From the NCBI RefSeq assembly GCF_000281045.1, contig NW_008246097.1, positions 487,198 through 551,197 on the forward strand: a stretch of DNA of 64,000 bases, in the 5' to 3' direction. The translations under genes and the position numbers were made by a program. The stretch comes from Saprolegnia diclina VS20. Lineage: Eukaryota; Oomycota; Saprolegniomycetes; Saprolegniales; Saprolegniaceae. The notes beneath the pieces were generated by a model. The model searched no databases, was not told where the DNA came from, and was given only the letters and a program-made list of their open reading frames with translations. Positions 31,573-41,588 of the stretch are shown here, piece by piece. Position 1 is the stretch's first letter. Every line of letters starts with the position of its first letter.

Positions 31573-32790
31573 TTACATCGAGGGGAAGGCGGAGGCTTGG
31601 GCTTGATCAGCGGCCGCGGCTTCTTGCACCAAGCTCTGCCGCTCGCGCTGGATGTAGTGCAGTAGCTCCATCTCTTCTTCGCGGTCGAGTTCGCTCGCCG
31701 TGAGCTCGTCGATGCTGCGCACGTGCTCGACGGGTACCTTGTACTTGATCTTGGGGAGGAGCCACAGCAGCGCTTTCGGGTCAGTGTAGGACGCGTATGT
31801 CTCGGAGCCCTCGGCCTGCAGCTTGGACTCGGGGTCGATCAAGAACGACGTGTTGAGTGGCACGCCCGCGTCCGTGTATGCGACCGTATCCGTCGGGCGG
31901 TTGCCAAACCCTGCGACAAAGACGGGGTGGTCACTACGGCGACCGGCGCGCACCATGGCGTCCTTGATGCCGAGGAGGATGCCGGCCTTGAACACGTGTG
32001 GGTTCTTGTGAACGACCTCGGTAAAGAGCGCGCCCGTGAGCCCCATTGAGTTGGTGATGACAGGTCCCGGCGGCAGCCCTATCTCGTCTTGCCGCGCTTC
32101 CTTGAGGTGGACGCGGGACCCGCCCGCCCAGTTGAGCGGTCGCGCCGTCAGGTACAGAATCCGCGCGCCAATGCTGTGCAGCTTGGTCAAGAACGCACAC
32201 ACGCCCGTGTGCATGTAGTCGTACTGGCCCAAGCGCAGCGTGCGGATGTGGCCCTCGACATCGCTGATCGTGATCGTGCCATCGAGGTCGGCGATGATCG
32301 CAAAGTCGTCGGGTTGCCAGACGTACCTACATCCATAGGATCATCCTCCTACCGGTCCAAGCTTTGACGCGACGTACAGGTCGCACTCGATGACGCGCGT
32401 GTACGTGCGGGAGGCGCGGACATGCTCGAAGCGGACGCGGTTGGGAGACCCGTCGCGCTTGAGCTTGCACGCGGCCCAGTCGACGCCGACGGGCGGGAGG
32501 TACTCGTTCTCAATGTTGTTGAAGGTGCACCGGCCGTACTCGAGCAACTTCATCGAGACGTTGAGCCGCGTCTCGTTGACATAGACGTCAATGGTATCGC
32601 CGACGCCGGCCCGGACGTTGGACTTCCACGTCGACCAGCCGAACATGACGTGCCATTCGGTCGAGATGAAGGCGTCGGCGTCGTCTAGCGTCTGGATGAG
32701 GATCACGTCGAGCGCGTTGCCCGTCGGACGCATCTCCTTGTCCTCGATCGACGACGCTCGGTCCTCCATGCTGCGCAAGATACAGCCCAA
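31573..32790 (-). CDS. Short lipin, Mg-dependent phosphatidate phosphatase
   Basis: About 390 residues in two exons, joined by a 51-bp GTACGT...TGTAG intron at about 32329-32379. An N-LIP domain (STEWHVMFGWSTWKS, VDVYVNETRLNVSMKLLEYG-type pattern) sits near the N-terminus, as in lipins. The catalytic C-LIP/LNS2 half follows within ~60 residues: IECDLYVWQPDDFAIIADLD with the DxDGT nucleophile motif DLDGTITISD, then LHSIGARILYLTARP and GFGNRPTDTVAYTDAGVPLN. The enzyme converts phosphatidate to diacylglycerol at the ER and nuclear envelope. Animal and fungal lipins are two to three times longer because of a large linker, which is missing here. The start at 32790 is tentative; ATG 32769 is an alternative. 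Confidence 0.88.
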
Positions 32791-33311
32791 AACCTACTGA
32801 CCAGTTGATTGCCGGCTTGCTCAATCCAACAAATTGGTTTTTGTATACGTCAATGACTGCTTGTCAGCAAAGATCCGACCACGGAACAGCCTCCGCCTCT
32901 ACACTCGCCTGCAGCGTCGAGACAGCCTCGACCTTGGCCACCACGCAGTGCATGGCCATTGACGCTGCGCCAAGGTCGTGATGACAGTCAAGGTGGGGAC
33001 GTCGGTGATAGGCGAACGAACGCTCGCCCTGACTCTGGAGCCCTTCCGCAGCCGGTGAATCGAGCTCGGCATTTGCATCAACACTGACGTCGCATCCGCG
33101 GCCTAGGCCTGGGCCTGGGTCTGGACCTGGATCAAGAGCTATGGCGCCTCGAGCCACATCGCGCGTGGCATCCCGATGCGCTCGCGCGACAGCGACGATG
33201 GCAGCAGCTACCAGTGGCTTAAAAAGCAATTTGTTAGATAACAGTGTTACATAACGGGACCGACTCCTCGGGAGTGTTCCACGTCCTTTCTCGGCAAATC
33301 GCATCGTCGCC
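32791..33311. other. Intergenic interval
   Basis: A 521-bp gap. A minus-strand frame (32864-33361) is open but low in complexity and not supported. A short imperfect CTGGGCCTGG/TCTGGACCTGG repeat lies around 33105-33135. Confidence 0.35.
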
Positions 33312-33599
33312 ATGGCAGAGCTTCTCGCGGGCTTGGAGTGGCAAGCGCTCTTCAAGGCCATGGCCAGGCACGTCTACGTCGAGCTCCGGAGCCAGCTGCG
33401 CACGAACGACGAGTGGGCCGGCCGGTGCGCCGCGTTCGTCGCCCTCGTGCTCGCCTACCGCTTCGTGCATAGCTTCCGCGCCGCCTTGCTGCTCGGTGGC
33501 GTCTCGGGCGTCGTTGCTGCCGGCTTGGTCTGCTATCGCCGTCGACGCAAGATGCTGCGCGCTCCGAGCCACTCTCGCTTGCACCCGGCCACCTCATAG
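33312..33599 (+). CDS. Small membrane protein, unrecognised
   Basis: A single-exon frame of 95 residues. An amphipathic N-terminus (MAELLAGLEWQALFKAMARH) precedes two hydrophobic segments (AAFVALVLAYRFVHSF and ALLLGGVSGVVAAGLVCY), then a basic RRRRK tail. The hairpin-plus-basic-tail arrangement suggests insertion into the ER or another membrane. No family is recognised. It converges on the FHA gene with 50 bp between stops, a spacing typical of real genes here. Confidence 0.5.
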   Translation: MAELLAGLEWQALFKAMARHVYVELRSQLRTNDEWAGRCAAFVALVLAYRFVHSFRAALLLGGVSGVVAAGLVCYRRRRKMLRAPSHSRLHPATS

Positions 33600-33649
33600 A
33601 GCATCGTCTTCAACCTCGACGTATTGTAGTTTCGTATTATTCTGCGTTC

Positions 33650-36600
33650 CTAGTTGTAGCGAGCGCGCTTCACGGCCGCGTTCTCGCCGCTTTCGAGCGC
33701 ACGCTTGCGCTTGGCGTCCAGCCAGGCAAGGACCTCGGCGCGCGGTAGCACTTGGCGCGACGCCGCCTCGGCCGGCGGGCCCGGCGGCAGACTCGACGTG
33801 GCCGCATGGTTGCCCATGGGGAGGAGGAAGAAAAAGTAGAAGGCGCCAATCTGGATCAGGTTGCGGCTCCGAAGGCCGAGCGGCGCCGAGGCCAGCGTCA
33901 GGTCGCGCCCGTTGACCGAGATGCTCGTGAGGAAGCTGAGGCACTGGATCGTAAACTGCTGGCGCTCGACATCCCACTTGATGCGCGCGTGCTTGGCCGA
34001 GATCATGAGGTCGTCGCCGAGGTGGCAGTCGATCGACCCGCCAGCGAGGCCGCGCGCAAAGTTGATGCCGAGAGACTCGTACCGGTCGCGCCACTTGGAC
34101 GAGAGGCGGCCGAGCGTGATGTCGGTCTGCAGCATGTAGTAGCACAAGCCGGGACCCTAGGACGCGTTCAGTTGTTAACGCCATCGTATGGGCGAGCGTA
34201 CCACGAGCTTGGCATAGCCCGCCGGTTCAAAGTCCAGAGGTTTTGTGCGCGTGGCTTCGCTCGCGACGAGCGAGTACTGGAGCGACGGCGCGACGGCAGC
34301 AACGGCGAGCTCGCGTTGCCAGCGCGGAACACTGGCCGTCTTCTTGGCGTGGACCACTTGGTGGTGCAGCTGCTTGAGCGCCGGCGTCGCAAACCGTGCT
34401 TCGCAATTCATGCACGGGACCTTGAGGAAGCGGTCGAGCTGACGCTGGAGAAGGTACGCGACGCCGAGGCCGCTGCCAAGGTCGAGGAGCGTCTCGCGCG
34501 CCCACATCGGCGTCACCGCGACCGACGACTTGACAGGCGGCCACGCGTCGTCGCCAAGGTACAACAGCTCGCCGTCTTCGTCCATGCCTTGGTTGAGCAC
34601 GACGACTTTGGGTGTCACACACTTGCGGCTCTTGCACGACTGCTTGCGCAGGCCGGGGCCGCCATACTTTTTCATATCCTGGCAGTGCCGGCACTTCATG
34701 CAGTCGGGCGAGAGGCAGCCGACGCAGACGCCGCAGCGCATGACACGGCTGCGGTTGTTGAGGCTCGCGAGCTTGCTACGGCGCTTGGACTTGAGCGACT
34801 TCGCCGCCGTTTTGCTCAGCGGTGCATCGTCCAAGTCCCCTTCCTCCATCGAATCGTCCATCGAGTCGTCCATGTCGTCGTCCAGCTTGCTCTGGTCGCT
34901 CTCTGAAGATCCCTGCGACTCGGAAAAGTGTCCGTCGTCGTCGGCCTTGAGAGCGAGCGCCGCGCCGTCCTCGTCTTCGTCGTCCAAATTGGCGGTCGCG
35001 GCTGACGCCGCCGTCGACGACGACCCCGTCATCACTTGCGGGTTGGTGCACTTGCGGTTCTTGCACGACTGTTTCCGCAGGCCAGGACCGCCGTACTTTT
35101 TCATATCCTGGCAGTGGCCACACTCCATGCAGTCGCCCGCGAGGCAGCCCGGGCACTTGCCACAGCGCGTGACGCGCTTCTTGGCGCGGGATCCCGACGA
35201 CCTGTTGCGCTTCTTTGGGCCCGTGCTCTACCAAATCCTTGATGAGGTATTCTTAGCGACGAGGAACGTACCGGTGCCGACGGAGGTGTGGCTGGTGCGG
35301 CGGGCGGAAGCGGCTGCGACGGCTTGTTGGACGGCCCAATCGTCTCGTCGTGCTCTTGCCGCTCGTGGGCGTTGCGCAGCGCCATGGTGCCGCAGTCGAC
35401 GCCGCACTTGCGGCACGTCCATGTGCCTGGCGGCGCGTGGTCTGACTTTGTGTGCTTGAGGAGCCCGCTGCTCGTCATGAACGTCTTGGCACAGTGCTTG
35501 CAGGAAATCTACACACCAGTGTCACACATCTTCGTCGCCATGCACCACGGAAGCGTACGAGTTTGGCGTCCGACGGCGCCGACGACTTGGTCGACGGTGG
35601 CGGCGCAGGGGTCGTGACCGGCACCGGCATATCAAAGGCCGACGCCGACGCCGACGGCAAGTGAGATCGCTTCAAGAGCCGCTTTTTTGCTTCGATTGCG
35701 AACCGGTGCACCTTGCGCTGCTTCTTGAAACGAGCCAAGTGCCGGCGTTCCGTGCGAAGCAGCGGCGTCGAGAGCACGTACTCGGTTACTGGCGTCGCGT
35801 CCATCTTGATGAGCGCTGCTCGTTCAACGTCGCAGGCCGCAGTCGTGCAGCGCACCACGTTCGCCAGCGCTGGCGCGTCATCGCAGCCAACAGCAACAAC
35901 GACCTGTTGGAGCACACGCAGGAGTTGGTCAATGGCGCTGGCATCGAACCCGCTCGTGCCCCACGCCTACACCGTGGCGTGAGCACCACTTGCATCGACG
36001 CAACTCCGTACCAGTGTCTTTTGCTTCGAGTCAAACAGCTCTGGGAGCACAAAGTGTAATAGCAGGCGCGCATCGACGCTGACGTCCGGCACGGCAAGGA
36101 GCCAGCGCTGGCGGCAGCGAACATGGAGTAGCTCTGGCAGCAGTGTTCGTGGCCGGTCGTACACGACGAGCTGCCACTGAAGCTCATGCCAGTGGGCCAT
36201 GTCCGCGGCCAGAACCCGGTACGTTGTCAGCACGACGTGGAATGGACCGGTCTTGGCCCGTATCCGGTCGTCGGCCCAGAAACTCCGGAGCGTCGCGCGG
36301 TCGTCGTCGCTGCCCCAGTACGGGAGCAGTCGCAGGTCGGTACCCTCTTTGGCCTCGATCGTCGACTCCCACAGCGCCAAAGTCTCGCAGCTCGTCACAA
36401 TCAAGTGCGGACCCCACTTGTTTTCGCGCTGGCCGAGCTGCGTCAGCAGTGCCAGAACCTACTGTCATATGAGCTCCGCAGCGTGCAGAGAAAAATGCTG
36501 TGCACCTCGTGCACCGGAGGCGACGCCGACACGACCATGCCGTTGACACCCTGTGCGTACAGCGTCTTCATGCGTTGCACGCTCTTGGACGCGTTGTCGT

Positions 36601-38092
36601 CGTCGCTGAGCACTGGTGACGAAGCGTCATCGTCGAGCCATGCCCACTTGGAGGCATCCTGAAACGGGTTGGGCACCGAGACGACGGTCGTCGGCGACGG
36701 CACGGTCGCGAGTTCGAAATGACGCGGCAGCATCGCCTGGATGCGGTCTTCGTCCGAGATGCGCTGGCGCCAGCGCTGCCACTCGGCGTCAAACTCGCCG
36801 ACTTGGCAAGCATGTTCCTTGTAGAGAGTACTCGCCGTGATTTCGGCGACCCGAGCAATCTCCTCGAGCCCCAAGGCAGTCGATGAAAAGTGCTCGCTGG
36901 CCGTCTGCAGGCGAAGGTGACGACGACGCGTCACATATATATATAAGCCGTACCATGCCTTGTGGCGGACGCTGGCCAAGGAGCATTTGAGTGTAAAACG
37001 TGGCTTCGGCCAGGAGAAAATGCGTCATCTTGACGTTGTCCCCGAGGATATCTCGTTGTCGAGAGATCTAGGCAGCGTTACGATCGAAACAAAATGCCAA
37101 GGTACCATGACGGGCTTGTCTTTGGCCGCGCGCCGCTGGTCGGGCGAGCTCGAGAGAGCAGAGTCGTTGTCGTCGTGCGACGTCAGCGAGCCGTTCGCGC
37201 GCTTTGCACTGCGGCTTCGTAGCTTGCCTTGGGCTTCGAGGCATGATGCGGCAAGGTCTCGCAAGGTGCGTTGTCGGTGCAAACGCCGTTCGTGAAGCGC
37301 AGAGGCGGCAAGGCTGAGCGCTGAGGATTCGCCCACGACTGCAGAGGTCCAAAGGTCCTGTGCGGAGCCCTCCAACGTGCGTGTCTGCAGTTTCTGTAGT
37401 GTCCTAAGCAGTACGGATGAGCAAGACGGCTCGAGTGGAAGAGAATCGTGTACTCGTCGTGCTGCGCTTGGAGCACCGCCTGTACGTAGCGCATGATGAG
37501 AGACCCGCTGCAGGAGAAGCGACGCGCGCACCTTGTAGGCGTCAATGTCGCAAAGGGCCTGGCGCTTCGTGACGGCAAAGATCGCTCGCTTCCGCCCTTC
37601 CAAAAGCGCGTCGCGCCACGTATCGATCGTGTCAAAGGGCGACGTCACGTGGCTCGGCGCCGCCGGTTTCGCATGCACAAACGACGTATCGTTCATGCAG
37701 ACATGGATCTTGCGTTCGCGCTCGAGCTTTTCTGTTGAGCTCATCGTAAAGGCTGCATTGTACGCCTTCTCGAGCGCATCGTACACGAGCTCGTCCGACT
37801 CGTCCGGGACCTCGTCGTACACGTTGCCGACAAGCGCGCCCTTGTTGGGCATCGTCGTGCGGAGCTCCGTGCCAACGTAGCATGCTTCCAGCTCGAGCTT
37901 GCCACGGCTTCGTTGGTCGAGCGTGTGCTTCCGGTACAGTCCATGCTGCAGTAGCCCGTTCGTTGGCAGCGTATTGTCGTCGCGCGTCGCCGCCGGAATC
38001 GCCACATGGGCTCGGCTGGATGGCGCCGCCAGCTGGTGCATGAGGAGCGGGAGGTGGTCCACGCATAGGAGCCTGCGCACGTCGTCCTTCAT
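33650..38092 (-). CDS. INO80-like SNF2 pseudo-ATPase with C2H2, two CXXC fingers and FHA domain
   Basis: About 1,300 residues from roughly ten exons, all junctions in frame. Order: an N-terminal region; a DBINO-like segment (SRQRDILGDNVKMTHFLLAE); a SNF2-N-like module; C2H2 fingers (CKHCAKTFMTSSGLLKHTKS and a second CRKCG finger); two CXXC domains (each with CGxCxGC...DC...C..C and KKYGGPGLRKQSCK); a third C2H2 finger (CMNCEARFATPALKQLHH); and a C-terminal FHA domain (DITLGRLSSKW ... DLMISAKHARIKWD). The SNF2 part tracks INO80 (LYAQGVNGM, NKWGPHLIVT, RLLPYWGSDDDRATLRSFW, LLLHFVLPELFDS). However, the Walker A site reads VSASPPVHE instead of ADEMGLGKT, and the DEAQ box reads DRPR. No helicase-C domain is visible. 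It is probably a non-catalytic nuclear scaffold that recognises CpG DNA (CXXC) and phosphothreonine (FHA). The start (MKDDVRRLLCVDHLPLLMHQ) and the exons around 37250-37500 are tentative. Confidence 0.8.
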
Positions 38093-38480
38093 GCCACCGT
38101 CGGCCAGAGTCGTCCGGAAAATCCCAAGTGGCCAGCCGCGCCGCCACACAAACGGCCGAAGAATCTATCGCCGCCCGAGGATTGGTTGGCGCCTCCAATC
38201 GAATGTGAGAGGTCATGGTCCCTGAGGTATAATTTATTATCACAGGTTTTTGCAACCGTTGCCGTTTGGATCGGATAGACGCACGCAACTCTACACCCCA
38301 GCAGCGCGCAAGCTGCGCGCCGCCATGAGATTGGTATTGCACGCCCTCGGCTCAAGCTTGAACACTAGAGTTGTGTAGTATGGCGGTCCGGCGCGGCTCC
38401 AACCATTGGTGCATTTGCGACGTTATACTCCCGCTTTCACGTGGTAGTTGGGTGTCTTTATCCCACGTCGTCGAAGGACC
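38093..38480. other. Divergent intergenic region
   Basis: A 388-bp gap between the INO80-like gene (minus) and the dynein-tail gene (plus). It is locally AT-rich around 38225-38245 (GAGGTATAATTTATTATC). The minus-strand frame continues upstream of the chosen start to ATG 38149. No separate gene is seen. Confidence 0.4.
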
Positions 38481-40053
38481 ATGGACCATGCGCTGGCCGC
38501 GTGGGCCGCAGGACTCGGCGACGTTCGCGACGTCGTCCGAGCTTCCACAGGTGCGTACTAACTTGACGCTGCGCCTGTTAATGGTGTGCTTCTAGTCTCG
38601 ACGGTCTGGCACCGGTCGCTGACGGCCCAAGCGCCGTTCCAAGCGCGCTTTCGCCGTGAGTTTGGTCCCGAGTACGCGCTCCTCTGCGCCGAGCACGAGG
38701 CCATTGCGCTTGTTCAAGGTCGATCCGTTGATGACTGACCGTGATATCCTACATGGGATTAGACTGGCGAACTCTGTACATCCAGCGATCTCTGGGTTTT
38801 GCGACTGGGTTTCGCCTTGGCATGGACCTGCTGCCAGCGCCAACGGACCCGACGGACCTCGTACGTTCGCCAGGACGTGTCTGCATCTAATAACGACCTG
38901 CGTAGGCACGGCGCAAGGCCGAAGCAAGTTTGCTTCGCTGGATTTACGTGACAGAGCAGGCCGAAGTCCTTCTCTCCCGACCGATAGTCGGCGACGTCGT
39001 CGAGCGCCTCCCGCTGCAAGAAGCCTTGCATTGGCAGCACTGTCTCTCGCACGCCAAGCCGCTTTACGACCAAGTAGGCCACCCTTGCGTCTGCGTGAGC
39101 TGTATGCAAGTAGCTGTTGCACCCGGCGATTCCGGCGGCCTGTGACGTCCTCGGCGACGCCGACTACGCGTTCAAGATGGACGAGCAGGCGGCTTGCGTC
39201 AAGAAGCTGTACAACCAAGCCGTGTGGAATGCCAAGTACTTCAAGGTCCTTCCTTTGAGCATGCTTGCCTTCAACGCTCTTTATCCAGGTGCTCGAGAAG
39301 CCGTTCCGGGATCTCCTGACGAGCGACGTCAAGCAGATCGGTACGATCGTCCCCGCGATCATCAAGACGCTCAAGATGATGTGGTCCTCGAGCAAGTACT
39401 ACAAGGACAGCGCCAAGATGGTACGTCCGATCTGCTTCTACAGTCGGCAAAGGCGGCGCAGGGCTGTCTCTTGGGCCGCATTGCGCTCGCTCTCTGCGCC
39501 CGCGTAAGCGCGACGGTCGAGATCGACCACCTTCTCTGTGGCAACGACTTTGACGCGACCATCTCGCTTGTCGAGAGCGCGGGCATGATGCTCGAGCGGT
39601 ACGCATCCTCGTCGTCGCTCCTCGTACCTCAAAAGATCCCACCCAGCTGGCACGACGTGTACACGGAGAACGACCACGGGTTCTGGGGCCCCTTTGACAG
39701 GACAGAGCTCTTTGGCCGCGTCGACGACGTCGCGCAGTGGTGCTCGGAGGTGCGGAGCGTGCTCATGATCCTCCGCCAGATCAAGCTCGAGATGGCACGT
39801 GTCGCCTCAACCTCACGAGCTGATCTTATTGCTATATGGACACTAGATTGAGCGCGTCCAGGAGCGTGGGCAGCCCAACGAGGTCGAGACGTTTGAGGCG
39901 ATGCTCGCCGCCATGGACGCAGGGCTCTTCACGCACTGGGCCACGGTCGTCTTGTTCGATTCGGGAAGCCGTGGCCCGTGGCTACACGGCGTCGCCTTCC
40001 TCCGCAGCACGTCCAACGCGCTCCTCTCGTTCGCCCACAAGCTCGGCGAGTAA
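38481..40053 (+). CDS. Dynein heavy-chain tail (DHC_N1) protein without motor
   Basis: About 420 residues from eight exons with 41-50 bp introns. The first ~90 residues (VVRASTVSTVWHRSLTAQAP, DWRTLYIQRSLG) look like an F-box. The rest follows the dynein heavy-chain N-terminal region 1: RWIYVTEQAEVLLSRP, LQEALHWQHCLSHAKPLYDQ, then AACVKKLYNQAVWNAKYFK, LTSDVKQIGTIVPAIIKTLK, MMWSSSKYYKDSAKM, and GPFDRTELFGRVDDVAQWC. DHC_N1 dimerises heavy chains and binds intermediate chains. The gene then stops (TAA 40051) where a real heavy chain would continue for thousands of residues into linker and AAA motor. One intron near 39797-39848 seems to use a GC donor. It may be a stand-alone tail, a decayed paralog or a regulatory subunit. 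Confidence 0.7.
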
Positions 40054-40160
40054 TTGCGTTATACTAACACCAAGGATGCAAGCAGTCGCATTCCAAGACC
40101 TTATTTAGCGTCGGAAAATGATACACGGTCGGCGCTTCGCCACGTCGTACGGACATAAGC

Positions 40161-41378
40161 TTACAAGAAATAGTCGGGCGCGGGCTTCTTCGAGGGGACG
40201 CCGCGGGCGTCTTGGGGCGCGGCTTCGAAAATCTACAGAGCAACGCACATGAGGCGGTCGAACGCAAATGAGCAAGGGGCGACCTTGAACTTTTGCTCGA
40301 GGTTCTCGTCGAGCTCGAGGATCGCCGCGACGTTGCCGCATCGGTAGCAGTAGTTGGGCGCCGACCAGACGGTCACGAGCGCGTTGTTGAACATCGACTT
40401 GTGGCCTTCCATGACGAGCTGATGTGCCCGACAAATGAGCTGGATGTCGTTGGTTTGGTTGAACTTGTCGACCACGTCGCCGCCAAAGAGGTAGCCAGCG
40501 CCACGCGGGCTCAAGCCCCAGCCGTCAATGTCTATTGTACATGCGAGGTGATGCGACGTGCAAGGAGGATTCGACGCAAGTACCTTCCGGGTCCGACCAC
40601 ATGAGGTCGCACATGGCGCCGTCGTGCGGCACTTCTTGCTTCCGGTCAATAATACGGATCTAGGAGACGTTGAGGGCATGGGCTTGGTGTCGAGACGTGC
40701 ATCGTACCTGGTCGAGCGTGTTGATTGACGGCGAGAGACCGCCGTGGACGCAGAAGATCTTGTCTTCGATGATGGCCGACAAACTGAGGTAGTCGAAGAT
40801 CTCCGTGCAGTATCGCCACACGTTCACGGAGCCGTATTTGCGCAGGCACTCGTCGTAGAAGCCGTACACTTGCGTGATCTGACGGCTTTCGTGGTTGCCG
40901 CGGATGAGCGTAATACGGTCCGGGTACCGCACCTACAGTCCATGAGCGATCGCCCACGTTGCTCGTATAGGCGTACCTTCAAGGCGAGCAAGAGGAGGAA
41001 GGTTTCGACACTGTAGAAGCCTCGGTCGACAAAGTCGCCCATGAAGAGGTAGTTGGTTTCGGGGCACTCGCCGCCGACGTTGAACAGCTCCTTCAAGTCG
41101 TAGAATTGGCCGTGGATATCACCGCAGATCTAATGCAGATCTGATTCTTAGCCGTTGCGAGAGGCCATGCTGCGCACCGTCACGGGCGCATCGATGCGCT
41201 GGACGTTGCTCTCGTCCACGAGAATCTCGCGGGCCTTCTGGCACAGCGCCTTGACCTCCGACTCCTTGAGGTACTCGCAGCGCTTCAACTGCTCGATCTG
41301 TCTGTCCAGGTCGCTCATGGTGCTGGCGCCAGAGGTACCGCCCGTGCTGCTTGGGCTCGTCACGGCGTCGCTGCTCAT
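40161..41378 (-). CDS. PPP4C: Serine/threonine protein phosphatase 4 catalytic subunit
   Basis: Nearly identical in pattern to PP4C of other eukaryotes: [133 protein letters not shown], and the methylation-type C-terminus PDYFL. All metal-binding motifs (GDIHG, GDFVDRG, GNHE, HGG) are present. PP4 acts in DNA repair, centrosome function and histone dephosphorylation. Six or so exons are separated by short introns at about 40225, 40530-40585, 40663-40710, 40934-40978 and 41131-41152. The start is uncertain: ATG 41378 adds a 20-residue Ser/Thr-rich extension before [10 protein letters not shown] (41318), and an earlier in-frame ATG exists at 41438. Confidence 0.97.
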
Positions 41379-41588
41379 GCTGGCTGTCGTCGGCCTCAAA
41401 GGCGAAATAAAGAAGGCAAGGCAAAGACTGGGTCCCAAGAAACCTCTGGCATCCGATTCACAAATCTCGTTCGAGCCCTTTCATTTGGCGTTTCTATGCG
41501 AGTACCCTCCACAAACAAATATCGATACGTAAGCCAGCGGCCGAAACGGACATCCTAATTAGGCGCAGTCGTTTGAAATTCGGGTCGG

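Noticed and set aside
32864..33361. 166-codon minus-strand ORF
   Set aside because: Low-complexity Gly/Pro/Asp segment from a simple repeat, no domain, and it overlaps the start of the small membrane-protein gene.
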